Under the pieces are notes generated by a model. It was not told where the DNA came from and made no database searches. It saw only the letters and a list, made by a program, of their open reading frames with translations. The translations under genes were made by a program, and so were the position numbers. A DNA stretch of 64,000 bases, taken from positions 434,001 to 498,000 of the forward strand of contig NW_025933011.1 in NCBI RefSeq assembly GCF_000764305.2, in the 5' to 3' direction. Every line of letters starts with the position of its first letter. The first letter of the stretch is position 1. Source of the DNA: Hyalella azteca. Taxonomy: Eukaryota; Arthropoda; Malacostraca; Amphipoda; Hyalellidae. Shown here in pieces: positions 22,511 through 34,249 of this stretch.

Positions 22511-23185
22511 AAAGCTAAATCCCCCCCCCCTTAATTGTATAAAATAATGACCACAGTGAAGGTGGCCTCGGTCATAATTTATTTGAACGTCGTAGCAGCT
22601 TGAGAAAAATAAGCCTTAAGATGACTAGCTGTGAACAGCTAATTGAACTGACCATTATATCTATGATTGGATTTCATCGAAAGAGCATTCACTTCTTGGC
22701 ACCAGCAATCCTCCACATCGATCGGTGAATGAATAAAATAATAGTCTTCAAATTTGTCTTTTCAGAAAGCAGTTCATATTACTATGAAGGTATTATTGTT
22801 TGAAAGAAATGTTTCAGTTTAACCAAAAATCAAAATGCTTGAGGCGATGAATCGGCCAGCTGGCAGCAGCTCCAGTAATCGACGTACTGTTGATTTTCGG
22901 AAAGTGGCGGGACTGACACAGCCTGGGCTCAGATACTTAATCAGCTAGGCTATTGCGTTAGGCAGATCGGGGCTACCAACAGAATATATGCGTGATAGCC
23001 GAGCCGAATGGAATGATCGTCAGGGCTATCCGGCGGCGACTTCGCCAAATGAAGCATTTCACTTGTGCAGGATGAAAATTCATTGATATTTATAATGAAA
23101 AACAGAAACAGTACTTACATATATCACAGCGCAAATGTAGTAAGTGAATAACCGTACACACAATTTTTTTCGCAGGAAATACACT
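22511..23185. other. spacer
   Basis: No ORF or repeat recognised apart from a C10 run near 22524. Confidence 0.4.
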
Positions 23186-23460
23186 GTTAGAAAACCACCG
23201 TAAAAAAACGTTCCACCGGCGTTACAGTGGCCGGTAACTTACCGTTAAATTAAACGCTGGGAACGTTTCCCGGGAGAAAACGGTTTGCCCGTTATTGTAG
23301 TTATATATATGGATTTGTCCCGCGCCCAGCCTAGAAATAAGGTGGGTGAAGAAGCGGCGCTAGTGTCGAACAAATTGCTTCACGACAGTTTCAAAAACCA
23401 TGACGTCAATATGTGTTATGGATATTGAGAATTCATAATTTCCAGACAACTATTAATTAT
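23186..23460 (-). mobile_element. probable DNA-transposon end and dispersed repeat, copy 2
   Basis: A TIR-like start CACTGTTAGAAAACCACC (about 23180) is followed by CpG-rich sequence with GGCGTTACAGTGGCCGGTAA. Positions 23345-23460 match the reverse complement of 17469-17565. I found no matching second TIR, so the boundaries and the superfamily are unknown. Confidence 0.45.
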
Positions 23461-24269
23461 GAAGTCATGATCTGGAAGTGCCAACCTAGTTAGGATGAAC
23501 AGAATATAAGATGGGTTATGGAGAAGACACACGGTTATTCGAAAATGTAGTAAAAAATGTACAAAATTTCAAGTGTCATATAAAAATTTCAACTATGATG
23601 CTGGGCGAGGAAGAGCAGTAATATTTATTTTTTGCGTTTTCAATAGTTTGGAAATGATCAGAAGTTTTAGAGATATAAAAAAAATAAACTAAATTATCAT
23701 AATTGTTTTTGAAATTTTTGATCTCATTGTTCGGTTGGTTCAGCATAGAATATTTATTAATGCGATGAGTTGCTTCAAATGAATAAATAAGCGTATTATT
23801 TTTAAGTATAAATAACTTTATATTTTAAAAATTGCATGCGGTAAATTCCAGCATACATTCAAACAATTCCAGGCCAATAGCGCGAATTTCAGGTATGAGC
23901 TCGTCAATTACGTTCAGATCAACGTGCTGAACTCGTTCAAATAATAATTAAACTACTAAAAAAATAATCAGCTTTTAAGCTATGAAAAAATGTATGCTCC
24001 CAAATTGCATTTGGTTCGTGAGTGAACAGAAAAATTCTCGTCAATATAAAAACTTCGCTGTAAGTTTTCCCGGAAAGAAGACTAAGCAAAAGAAATAAAT
24101 GTTAGAGAATACAAAATACAGCGAGGGTGAAGTTTGGGTCAGAGAAATGCTGTTCTATGAAATGGCGCTAACAAGAACTGCTACAACTCGGCCCTCGGGA
24201 AATCAAGAGGCGCAGCTGAAATGCTTGATAATGCAACACCTTAACATTTTGACGAATTGCGAGACTCGA
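23461..24269. other. spacer
   Basis: AT-rich, no supported feature. Confidence 0.4.
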
Positions 24270-24645
24270 AGCTTTCCTTACATGCTCGTCTCTCATGCCC
24301 CACATCTCATTTGCTTGTTTTTCATTCCACTTTACATCTATGTTTGTTAATCATTTCGTTTGGCTTATATGCCCGTCACTCATTCAACTTTACTCATCTC
24401 TCATCCCACTTTACTTATTTGTTCATTTGTCATACCACTTTACTTATTTGCTTGTTTTTAGTTCCTCTTTGCATCAATGTTCGTCAGTCATTTCTATTAA
24501 CTTATTTGCAAGCCACTCATTCAACTTAACTCATCTTTCACACCACTTCATTTATTTGCTAGTCTATCATACCACTTTATTTATTTGTTTGCCTAGAGTC
24601 ACTTTTCGACTAATCGCACGTCTGTCATTCCATTTCACCCATTTC
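24270..24645. repeat. imperfect ~30-bp minisatellite, pyrimidine-rich
   Basis: Diverged units of the type CATACCACTTTACTTATTTG followed by CTTGTCTCT. Open frames on the plus strand over it (up to 161 codons) are by-products of the T/C-rich repeat, giving hydrophobic Phe/Leu/His-rich translations. Confidence 0.75.
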
Positions 24646-25524
24646 TTTTTTATTTGCCTGGCTGCAATTCCTGAAAACGCTCACTTCTGCCTGGCTGGTT
24701 TCGGAATTATTCGCGTTTTCAGGAATTGGGACACGAAATATTTTTTCAACAAATTTGGACGCATGAAGCTGTCGAAGTAGGAACCGGTTGATTGCTCGGT
24801 TGAGGCAGTCGTTGTGGAAAAGGAATAAATAATTTCTCGATAATGCTAGACTCAAATGCCAAATCTTATCATTCTATGCAATGCCAAACATATTTTTTGT
24901 TTAATTTTGATCGTCAGTTTGCTTCTTTGATGCGAAATAAGTCCCTCACGAATACTCAATTTAAAATATGCCGGTTTCACTTTACTTCACGTCCTTTTTT
25001 GCAGTCATCATGGCCTTCAATGATTTTCGATAGGAGATAACGTAGTAATTACAATTACCTCTATTTTGTGATAATAGATAATATTTATTATAACGTTTAA
25101 AGAACGATTTTTCGATATTGAATGGTAAATCCATCATCTTTTTTCATTCGTCTCCTAATATAAGACACTTAAGCTGCCGTTCATACATTTGGGCTTCGTT
25201 TGCAAGCTTGTCCAGGAATTTTCAGGATGCAAGCACTCGGACTAGCGTGGAAGAGCAATTCCATCAAATAACGAAATTATACGTATAACTTCTAAGAAAT
25301 TGCCGGAGCTAATATTATTTATTGTGACTTCAAGCGACGTTGTTGGTTAAAACTTTTACACTTTCGCATGCAATTTACTGTACGTTTTCTTGACTCCTCA
25401 TCATGCATCGTTTGTCAGATGCTTGGATAAATATTCGTACACCAGAATTGTATATACCAAAATAATTGTGGGATCGAATATTTTATAGCAGCTATTTCGA
25501 ATCGTCATGAGCAATCAAGTATCT
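24646..25524. other. spacer
   Basis: No supported feature. Confidence 0.4.
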
Positions 25525-25554
25525 TATCTTATTAGCAATCTTGCTAATAAGATA
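25525..25554. repeat. perfect 14-bp inverted repeat with 2-nt spacer
   Basis: TATCTTATTAGCAA (25525-25538), TC, then its exact complement TTGCTAATAAGATA (25541-25554). Such a near-perfect palindrome can extrude as a cruciform or act as a dimeric protein-binding site. No gene is adjacent. Confidence 0.8.
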
Positions 25555-26546
25555 TTAGGATTAGTAATGCCAAAGCCTGGAACTAGCTTACGACATTAAC
25601 TTTCTGCGAGAAAAACATGCAACGCGTTATCGGTAGTAGAAGAATTTATTAAATATGAACTTTATCAGGCATGATTAGTACATTTAAATGACCTATGTTG
25701 TCTCTCCATGACAACATAATGCTAGAAATTCTCGAGATTTGGAATAAAACAACATATCTAATTGCATTTTGTTCGACTAATTTATTTGCGTTTATTTACC
25801 TCTAATCACAATCGTCATTGGCCAGGCTGTGAGATGCTGCTGTCACAATAGGTCATGAAACCATTAAAAATATCAATACCCTGTCATCCTTGTGTCTGTT
25901 TAATAATAAGATATTAAAAGAAAATCATTGCCAATTTTCAGGCAAGACCGACAGACTGTGAGGTCATACTACGCTTTACTAGATGTTACATTTGGGTTTT
26001 CGTTCACGGAAACCTTTTGAAATCGAAAAATGCGTTTAATACTCGTCTCACTTTGTATCATTCATCAAGGGAATCTGACAATTCCTACAAACTAATCAAC
26101 AATTTTTGTAGGGTTCGATGATGTTCCCACAATTTTTAAATATTTATTGTCATTCTCTTTTATAGTCATCCGCGTGGTATGATTCATCATGCAAATTATT
26201 TTATTTTATACGGAAGACAAACTTTGCTATAAACTTACTATTTTGAATTTACTTGTCACGCAAACGGTGTACGCAGAGTAGGTGATATAAGCTAGTGTTA
26301 TCCCACGACGTGCAGCTGCCTCTTATTACTTGAATTGATTCTGATTTTGTCGTCATCTTTGTGAATAACATCTTGTGAATAAAAGAGCAGAAAAAGATTG
26401 AAAATAAGCGATACTGATAAGCTTTTCTCATCTCTAGGTCATTCTATCGGGAGACCTGACATGAAACGTAATTTTTTTATACTTAAAATCACTGGAAATC
26501 GAGGGCTCATAAATTTTGGCAGGGACTGATCCCAACTTTCTGTGCT
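25555..26546. other. spacer
   Basis: No supported feature; a minus ORF at 26249-26431 has no motif. Confidence 0.35.
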
Positions 26547-26705
26547 TTACACAAAACTCTCGTAAGCGAAATGAAAGCAATGTCTCCCTTGCTTTAGTGC
26601 CGACGCCGTCGTGCACAGCCTCGAGGCCTGACCAAGCCAAGTTGAAGCCATAAAGAGCAGCCAAACGGAGAGCCATTTCCGCTTTCCTATCACTTGCAAT
26701 TTCAT
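26547..26705 (-). CDS. candidate secreted microprotein or signal-peptide exon (52 codons)
   Basis: From a true ATG at 26705 (context AACAAATGAAA) the product has a basic n-region (MKLQVIGKRK), a hydrophobic core (WLSVWLLFMASTWL) and a small-residue cleavage region (GQAS), then about 24 residues (RLCTTASALKQGRHCFHF...) with two cysteines 12 apart, and TAA at 26547. This is a textbook signal-peptide layout. It may be a complete two-cysteine peptide or a first exon; a weak donor-like GTGTAA overlaps the stop. Two overlapping minus frames are also open, which lowers confidence. No family recognised. Confidence 0.33.
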   Translation of the reverse strand: MKLQVIGKRKWLSVWLLFMASTWLGQASRLCTTASALKQGRHCFHFAYESFV

Positions 26706-27652
26706 TTGTTGCGAAGTCAGAGCAATTTTAGAGCTCGGTAAGTTTTCTTTCGCACGACCAATTACATGGCAGCAGTAATATGGGCAGAGTGAAATAGTTA
26801 ATCTTCCTGTAAAGTTTCGGCCGGGAAGGTCGCTCACATTAAATGTCACTCTTGGTGAATCTATTCGAGTTGTGTGTGGTTACTGAGAGATCTTTCAACA
26901 AACGCAAGTTGCTTTAGGAAGCATTTCTTAATGATTCACTTTTTAATGTGACGAATGATACATTTTATAATTTTTGCATCTACGAAAGATGTACAAAACA
27001 GGTGGAGTAAATAAAAGATAAAGTGAAATCAAATATCAAGTTATCCCTGTCATCCACTGGTAAGAAAAATAGCCCATGCAGATTCAGAGCAGTGAATTTC
27101 GGACGACGAATTCGCGGGAATTAATGACGGCTTGCGAACGCGAGGTGCCGGGCGTCATCCATCAAATAGTAATGGGTCGCAAAAAGCATGGAATGGTCAG
27201 CCCAGCATCCGAGGAACGAAATTTCACGCTGGAACCACAGCAGGATGCGCTCTGTAACGCAATTATGATTGTTTAGAGAGCCTTATTTCGACGAGTAATT
27301 GGCCATTACGCCTGCAAATGACTCCTAGAAAAGCCCCAGTTCATTTTGATACCTAGGCAATCGAATTACCTGCTGTCCGCTATGATTTCTAGTATTGCAC
27401 TACAAGTTTTTGCTGACTCTAACGTTTAAATTTACTGACAATTCCACTCATGACAGAATAACTTGGCATTTTTCCGGAAATCTGACCACGAATAATTGGA
27501 TTGAAATGGTTAGGTGAAAAACGCAAACAAGAGAAAAAATCTGCTATTTTCACACCGGTCACTCATCACTTATTTCATACTTGGATAATGAATTTGTCAT
27601 CGAAGTTGATTTGAGAAGTTTTTAACAACATATTTTCGAGCAATCCAATTAT
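26706..27652. other. spacer
   Basis: A 66-codon plus ORF at 27076-27276 has CpG-rich, protein-like composition but no recognisable motif; not called as a gene. Confidence 0.35.
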
Positions 27653-27792
27653 AGCGCATTTTCTCATTTATGAAAAAAAATGCACTATTGTGCTCGCCAG
27701 GTCTGTCTGTCCGTCCGTCTGTCTGTCCGTCCGTAACTTCATGTTTTCATCGACAAGAAAATGCGCTCTCTGTCACTCACTGCAGTGAGTAC
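27653..27792 (+). mobile_element. short TIR element (MITE-like), copy 1
   Basis: It starts AGCGCATTTTCTC and contains the complement AGAAAATGCGCT at 27756-27767, giving short terminal inverted repeats. Internally there is a tetranucleotide run of GTCT/GTCC (about 27702-27735). The right flank CTGTCACTCACTGCAGTGAG includes a perfect 16-bp palindrome ACTCACTGCAGTGAGT (27775-27790). The reverse complement of 57747-57873 matches it along its whole length, including the palindrome, so this is one repeat family. It has no coding capacity. Confidence 0.75.
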
Positions 27793-28305
27793 TGAGTAAC
27801 ATTTTTTTTCTTATAAGCTGAGCGACCTCTCTCAAATGTAAACCTACAATTTGATTGGGACTCCTCAGCCGTTCTGCGGCATTAAATTCATTCAATTCAT
27901 ACATTCAAAAATAAATAGGTAAGGAACATGCACATGTTCTATCGACTAGCAATACTAGCAAATTAATCCCTCCTTGCTTCTGAATTACATCATACAGTAT
28001 CACACCCTCCAGAATCCAGTCTATTTTCTACCAATTGTATTGTAGGAACTCTTATTCTTCTTCAAATAAAAATTCGAATATGTCATCGGACCCTCACCTT
28101 GCATCATTAAATCAAAATAAGCAGCACTCAATTATTAACTCAAATCTCAGAGGATGAAACAAGAATCAGGCTGCAACAACTTAGAGTGATCGTCAATCTT
28201 AGATGATCGTCCGCAGCGATCGTCAACCAACTCATCGCGGGAACAATCGTGCGTCTATAGGGAAATGTTGTGCTACTTCATTGTACTTGTGAGCACGATG
28301 TGCCA
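27793..28305. other. spacer
   Basis: No supported feature. Confidence 0.4.
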
Positions 28306-28409
28306 AGACAGCGTGTTCAGACAGCGTGCCCAGACAACGAACCCAGACAAGATGGACAGAGAGCGTGCCCAGAGAGCGTGCTCAGACTGCATTCCCAGAG
28401 AGCGTGTCC
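28306..28409. repeat. 13-bp minisatellite, 8 units
   Basis: Eight diverged units of AGAGAGCGTGCCC/AGACAGCGTGTTC run without indels. Overlapping ORFs (64-86 codons) are by-products of the repeat. Confidence 0.85.
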
Positions 28410-29160
28410 AGATAATTTCAAACAAACTCCGTCTTCTGCAGCTGTCTTTCGCGCATCAAGATAAAGGTATGAAAATTCAAGCCGATGTCCAGGAAAGACG
28501 CTTTATATATTATCTTCAGTTCTAACCCTTCTATCCACATTACACATCTTTGGCTGCGGAAGAAGTAACATAACGTGTCAGGCTACGGTGATACGGAAGG
28601 CATACATAAGTGAGATAATGCGAGGTGCGGAGCAGCTGTGATGACTTTCTTTCGAGGATCACACGATACCAAGTAGAGTGGATTTTATTGAATTTTAATA
28701 ATACAGTCAAATTAGTTGCAATTGAGAAATTTGGTACTTTCAGTTAATGTGCTGATTAAAACTCTTTGCATATACAACTTTAGGTGCATGGAGATTATTA
28801 CGCCCCCACTTCCTTCAAAGTGGGCTATGGTCCTAAGATTGACTGCTTGTAAATTAAAAGGTGTAGTCATTTGTGAGTGTTTACTCTGCTGTGCTGAAGT
28901 GCAAGCGATTTCACTGTGTTGAAGTACAATTGTCTTTTAGCAGTGATTTTTTCACCAGCGACAATGTTGACTACGTAGCTCCTACGTACGTTACGCATGT
29001 GTCACTGCCTGCCCGGCTCTATAGCTTAGCCTCACTAGGTTGGAAAAAATATCGAGAACGTACGCATCGTGTTATATGTTTTATTTGTGAAAGAAATGTA
29101 CGTCTTAGCAGGTCTCTGGCCTTCTATTTCTGATACAAAATAGTACTTCTAAGATTTTTA
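28410..29160. other. spacer
   Basis: No supported feature; the plus ORF at 28873-29133 has no recognisable motif. Confidence 0.35.
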
Positions 29161-29164
29161 GAAT

Positions 29165-29600
29165 TACTTTACATAACATAACATACTGCTGTCGGCGCTG
29201 AAGTGTAGGCCTGATGTGGCCTGTCGCCGATTCTTTTCCTTTTCGTGCCTTGTTCACAGAAGATCTAAAATCGTGTCATTTGACCAGATCTTTTCATGAC
29301 TGACGATAGCTTGAAGTAGCTACTAGACTTCCACCGGGTTCGATAAGGAGCTAGGCATTTCAAATCTGAACATATATTTTTCCATAGCTTTATCTAGTCA
29401 GTTCTTGAAGGCGTTCATACTTGGAGCGCCAACGATGTCATGGGGGAGGCTGTTACACATGTCGGTGATTCGAAGCGAAAAGAAATTTTGTCGCGTGTAG
29501 AAGTTATTTTGTGCTTTTTGACATGAATTTTGACCCATGGTCTTAACCCATTTATACCCTTCGACAGAATGTATAACTTTGATCCGAATTAAAAACATTG
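29165..29600 (-). mobile_element. CR1-type non-LTR retrotransposon, 3' end
   Basis: The minus strand encodes the conserved C-terminal tail that follows the reverse transcriptase in CR1/L2-type elements: NFFSLRITDMCNSLPHDIV, then A-S-NAFKN, running on as LDKAMEKYMF past an in-frame stop. The 3' UTR runs to about 29165 and ends in a short TATGT-type repeat, as in many CR1/L2 elements. Positions 29175-29395 match 47650-47860 at roughly 80%. The RT core and endonuclease are absent: a 5'-truncated dead copy. Confidence 0.78.
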
Positions 29601-30504
29601 AACTTATATCAGAGCTAGAAAAGCTAGTCTCTGCAAAAACTTACACAGGGCATCACTCTATTTAAGGTATCTCGTACAATAAATATTAAATCGTTTTCAA
29701 AACTTGACCTTGTTCATAAAATGGGAGGACATTAAATATCCAAATATAACTTTCTCCGTGATTTTTACTACCACATAACTTTCTTGTTGATGTTTTTGTA
29801 TTATTTGTATAATATTCGCACAGATCCATCTACTGGATGCAGCTCTAAGTTGAAGGTGGGAGTGGCTTGATCTACTCCGGTCTCGGTCTTGATCTCCGGT
29901 CTCGGCTTCAAAGCCTGCATTCTAAAATTGTTGTTCGGCTAATATAATTTCGCTGCGCTTGCTGCGTAATAATATAGCAATCATCAGGAATGCAGATTTT
30001 TTGCCGGTTGAGTGTATCAACTATGGACGTTTTTGACTACACATGGATTATAAATAATTAATTTTTCCATTGTTTGTGACATTAATCGGAATCGAATTTA
30101 AAATTTCTTGCTCTTTATTCGTATTTGGTACGGCTAGTATCACGCAACTCTGAGACTTGAAAAGTATTAAGTATTATTTTATTCAATTTAAATTGTTATG
30201 TAAATTTTACTTTTATTTTGCAAGTCCATTCGACGCTTTCCTGACGTTTTGCATCTGAAGAATTTCACAAACGAACTCAATCAGCCACGGCTGGTCAAAC
30301 GGTTTAATTTTTAAGTCAATTTCTATTTTTATTATTTAGATTGAGTGTAGAAAGGTTGATATGCAATTTTAGTTATGGCAAAAACATTGAGTTTGAGGCG
30401 TAGAGCAAATGATTGCTGAGGCCGGGAAATGTTTGCAAGCTACATCAAAGTGGCGGACTGAAGCAAGGCTACGATCCAATCATGCCGCTCTAATGTCATG
30501 CAGC
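29601..30504. other. spacer
   Basis: No supported feature. Confidence 0.4.
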
Positions 30505-30676
30505 TGCTGGCACTGCGCTGCTACTGCGCTGCTACTGCGCTGCTACTGCGCTGCTACTGCGTGCTGCGCTGCTACTGCGCTGCTAGGGCGCTGCTACTGC
30601 GCTGCTACTGCGTGCTGCGCTGCTACTGCGCTGCTACTGCGTGCTGCGCCGCTACTGCGACAAGTGCTGCGCTACT
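30505..30676. repeat. 11-bp GC-rich minisatellite with higher-order TGCTGCG insertions
   Basis: Units of CTGCTACTGCG repeat, interrupted at intervals by an extra GTGCTGCG segment, giving a second-order period. The array is far more GC-rich than its surroundings. Frames stay open across it (Cys/Ala/Thr- and Leu/Arg/Cys-rich) but coding use is not supported. Confidence 0.9.
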
Positions 30677-31100
30677 GAACATAGTTAACTTTTTAGTAGT
30701 GTTTAGAATTTTGATTCAATTAAAATGTAATCTTGTGACTGTAAATTGTAATTGTTTATTAGTATGATATCGACATGTTAAAAAAGACACTAGCTAATGT
30801 CGTTCCAGAAGGAATGAAATTTTTTTGTAACTAATCATAAATTTACTTCTCGGGTGGATCTAATTATTTCTTTAGTTATTCATTGATTTGTCAGGCACCT
30901 CAGATGAGCTCAAGAGAGAATCATTCATGTTTGAACGTAACTGGATGAGAGGCAACGCCTGAACTCCTTGACTCATACACTGATATTCTTGTATAATTTA
31001 ACAGAGTCCACTCATGTCTTCTTGGGATAACTCTCTAATAAAGCTCAAATTTAGCAGTGTTTTTATAAGATTTTTTCTTTTCAATATTAATTTTTTCACA
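30677..31100. other. spacer
   Basis: No supported feature. Confidence 0.4.
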
Positions 31101-31157
31101 TTATTATTATTATTATTATAGTAGTAGTAGTAGTATTATAATCAATATTATTATTAT
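31101..31157. repeat. trinucleotide microsatellite (ATT)n(GTA)n
   Basis: A run of TTA/ATT is followed by (GTA)5 and further ATT units. Confidence 0.9.
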
Positions 31158-33890
31158 TCTAAATAATCTCAATAACTTTCGAAGAGACTTGATTCCAGTG
31201 AGGAACATGGGAAAGGCTAAGATCCAGCATCACGCACTCCAGACTGACGAATCACTGAAGAAAGTTGAACACAAAAATTGCCGAGAACTTTTGCGCATCA
31301 TGGTCGGAAAATTTGCCCATTATCGTTGAACCATAAAAATATTACGAGATCTTCAACATACTCTTTCCAAAGCGAATTCTATTAAAAATGCACCTGTTTC
31401 TGAACAAGGTTGCCATAGCTGCATAAGCTGTATTTTTAGAAGGGGTGCGGTAGAGACTCGACCAGTCGAGGGTTGGGATGACGTTCTCCCTTAAAATTCT
31501 TCTATTGCAACTATGGCAACCGCCGGCAGAAACAACGGCGTCTCTGAGTGGATTTATATGTAACGCTTTATTAAAGTATCGATGAATTGTCGAATAGCGC
31601 GCAATTTTAGTCAACACATGAGAAAATTAAACATTTGTGCTGAACAACCAAAAATTTTTATGATTTGTAATTAATTTTCAAAACATCATTAAAAATATAT
31701 TTATATTATTTTTCTCAAGTTCGGATGATAAGATTGTTCTTATCAGTTACAAGGGGATAATTAATTGCGTTCAATCTCATGATTTGATTGAGTATTCAGT
31801 TCACTGGCTTTCCAGTGTCATGCTTTTTTTTTGTAATGATCATGAAAATCTAGATGCTGTTTTACAATTTAATCTACCTAGATAAGTGGTTTAGTCTGAG
31901 ATGGTTTCGAATTGTTATGGGAAAAATGTTGCATTCTAAGTAACGAACCAGTTACTTTTTATGAATTTCAAATGAAAACTATTATAAATTTAAAAATGAA
32001 TAACCGATCATAAAAAATAACCAGGGATAATTGATGGCCTGTACAAAATGGCAGGATAACGTAAGATTATTTTTTTGTTCAGTTAAATTCCATGTCTGGA
32101 TTTCCATGTCTCTCTATACACATTATGTAGTGTATGTCCATGAGAAAATGAACATTCTCTGTGTGCAGTGAAAAATGCACAGCGTATGAATAAACTTTAT
32201 ATTTATAAATCAGCCTGCACGTTTTTTTAAGAAGTTGCTGTACATCTTCGTCATCTAATACTTTATATACGGGCACGAAAACCACAGGACGATGGCGAAA
32301 AATAGAATTTTGCGGAGAATTTTAGAGTTTCCCGATAGCGGCGGTTATAAGGACTTGTGTGAAAGCTTTAACTTGCATCAAATTTCGCATTGCTAAGGAG
32401 AGGACATCGGCTGTCTGCCGGGCAAGCCATCATATCTGTGAAGATCAGGTTAGGTTTGATTGAATAAGAATATTAAATTCTTACAAGATTGACTTCTTGC
32501 CGGATTCAAAAATAGCTAACGTGGGCAATGAGTAGGGAAATTATAACGGAATTTGCCAGAAGTTGGAAATTTACTAACAAAATCTTGTGTTTCATAGTAG
32601 AGTACATTAGGCACTTTTCGAGACATGTAGAATAAAGAGAGGTTCCATTTTCATTCCAAGTATTTGAGTTTTTCCAAGTATGTTCTCCAAACTGAGTTTC
32701 TATTCATTTTTATTCAATTCATTTCTAGGCGATGGAATATAAAACTTTACTCAAATGGAAGGATTTTAAAGAAAATATATGAAGCAAAAATTACGCATCG
32801 TATCTTTGCTTATGAGCATTAATCCCTTTGATACTGCGTTTTTCTTTATAGTAATTGAATTTAGAATGAATTTGAAAGAGAAAATATAATACCAAAAAAT
32901 GTTCCATTTAATTTGCTATATGATTCTTAAAATATTTTACTTATTCAAGAATAACTTTATCTTCATTACAAAAGTTTTTTATGGTACATAGGACATATAA
33001 CACGAGCGAAGATCAATAGACCTCACTATATAACGGATGTCTAGTTAATTTTTATCTCTTGGGAGAAGAAAAAACTTAGTGAATGGTTTTTCAGGTTTGT
33101 TCTGCGTATGTTAATATATTTGGTGAAAAATAATTAATATTTCGGAAAAAGTTTAAACTGAAATGTTCGAATTTGTTCATTAATTTGTATATGTTCTATA
33201 CAAAGGTAAAAAAAGAGGCCAACGTTCAATAGCGGCCGGTTCAGTACATAAAATCTTTAAATGAATATAATTTTTATCTCTCAGTCGATATAGGGCCTTT
33301 CAGAGCCCGTTTCAATAAGAGAGGATTAATCTTTAGATCGCAGACGCACAATTTTCATCACTCGCCTCCAATATGAGAACATCAAAGAACACATCGTGAT
33401 CTTGATAATACTTCTTATGAAAGCGTTATTGCTGCTATATATAAATATCTAATTATATAAAATTGCGTCTAGTTTGTGATTTGCTAATAATTTATTTCAA
33501 ACCTTATAATATTGATAGCGATCGCTTGATTCAAAAACGAACCTAGATCTTTTTCTAATATGAGAAATGTTTTGAAGCAATAATTTTTAACTGTTGTTTC
33601 TGAGCCCGTGGAGTTCATTGAATTAATACATTCACTTGCTTTCACTCTATCACAAGCTTAGCAAAATTCGGAATTTTCTTTCTCTTCAAAGAGGCACTTT
33701 TTGAATCAACACACTGTTCAACAATAGTAGCGAAAAATAAATTCAAAGTTTGGAAAATAATTTTTTTCATGTTGCTCTAAGTGATCAATGCCTATTCCGT
33801 GTAACGTTCGTTTTCTTTCAAAATGATGTAGGAATTTTAATGTTGAACTAGTTTTTTCAGTTCTTAGCTATGCAGTATGCATATTCAATT
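31158..33890. other. spacer
   Basis: A minus ORF at 31342-31617 and one at 32079-32285 show no recognised motif. No RNA gene seen. Confidence 0.35.
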
Positions 33891-34178
33891 TCATTGTTTA
33901 TGGAGGTATAATAGTGCACTCATAATTCTGCGAAAATTAGTATAGGTTGGCAGAATTTCTTCTTTCAAGCAGGTTTCATTGAAGACCAGAGAATTTGTTT
34001 TATTCGCAATTTTCTTATTAGTTTTTTCAATGTATCGAACAATATTTTTAGTTTGAACTGGCAAATCGAAAATCAGGCTACCGATGGACATTTTTATTTC
34101 GTTAACGACGTTTCGAATGTTTCTATCATTCATTATCAAGTTAAAAGGCGCATTGAGTGATGAAATTAGCGTCGACAT
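33891..34178 (-). mobile_element. Penelope-like element fragment, minus orientation
   Basis: The minus strand encodes a C-terminal tail (SLNAPFNLIMNDRNIRNVV) that runs in frame into a different segment containing RYIEKTNKKIANKTNS and CLKEEILPTYTNFR, which resembles the N-terminal KLEK...C...VPKF-type region of Penelope-like proteins. End of one copy joined to start of the next is what tandem copies or terminal repeats of such elements give. The first about 90 bp are an almost perfect inverted repeat of 34486-34577. Confidence 0.7.
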
Positions 34179-34198
34179 AAGTACAAAATCAAGTAAAT

Positions 34199-34237
34199 AG
34201 GATACTACTCAAAAATCAATATTTTAAGTAGTATCCT
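34199..34237. repeat. perfect 11-bp inverted repeat at the axis between two opposed Penelope-like fragments
   Basis: AGGATACTACT (34199-34209) and AGTAGTATCCT (34227-34237) flank a 17-nt loop. The hairpin sits between the minus fragment on the left and the plus fragment on the right. Confidence 0.75.
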
Positions 34238-34249
34238 ATATTGGGGAGA

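Noticed and set aside
24257..24780. 161-codon plus ORF rich in Phe, Leu and His resembling a multi-pass membrane protein
   Set aside because: It is produced by a pyrimidine-rich minisatellite; hydrophobicity follows from T/C composition.
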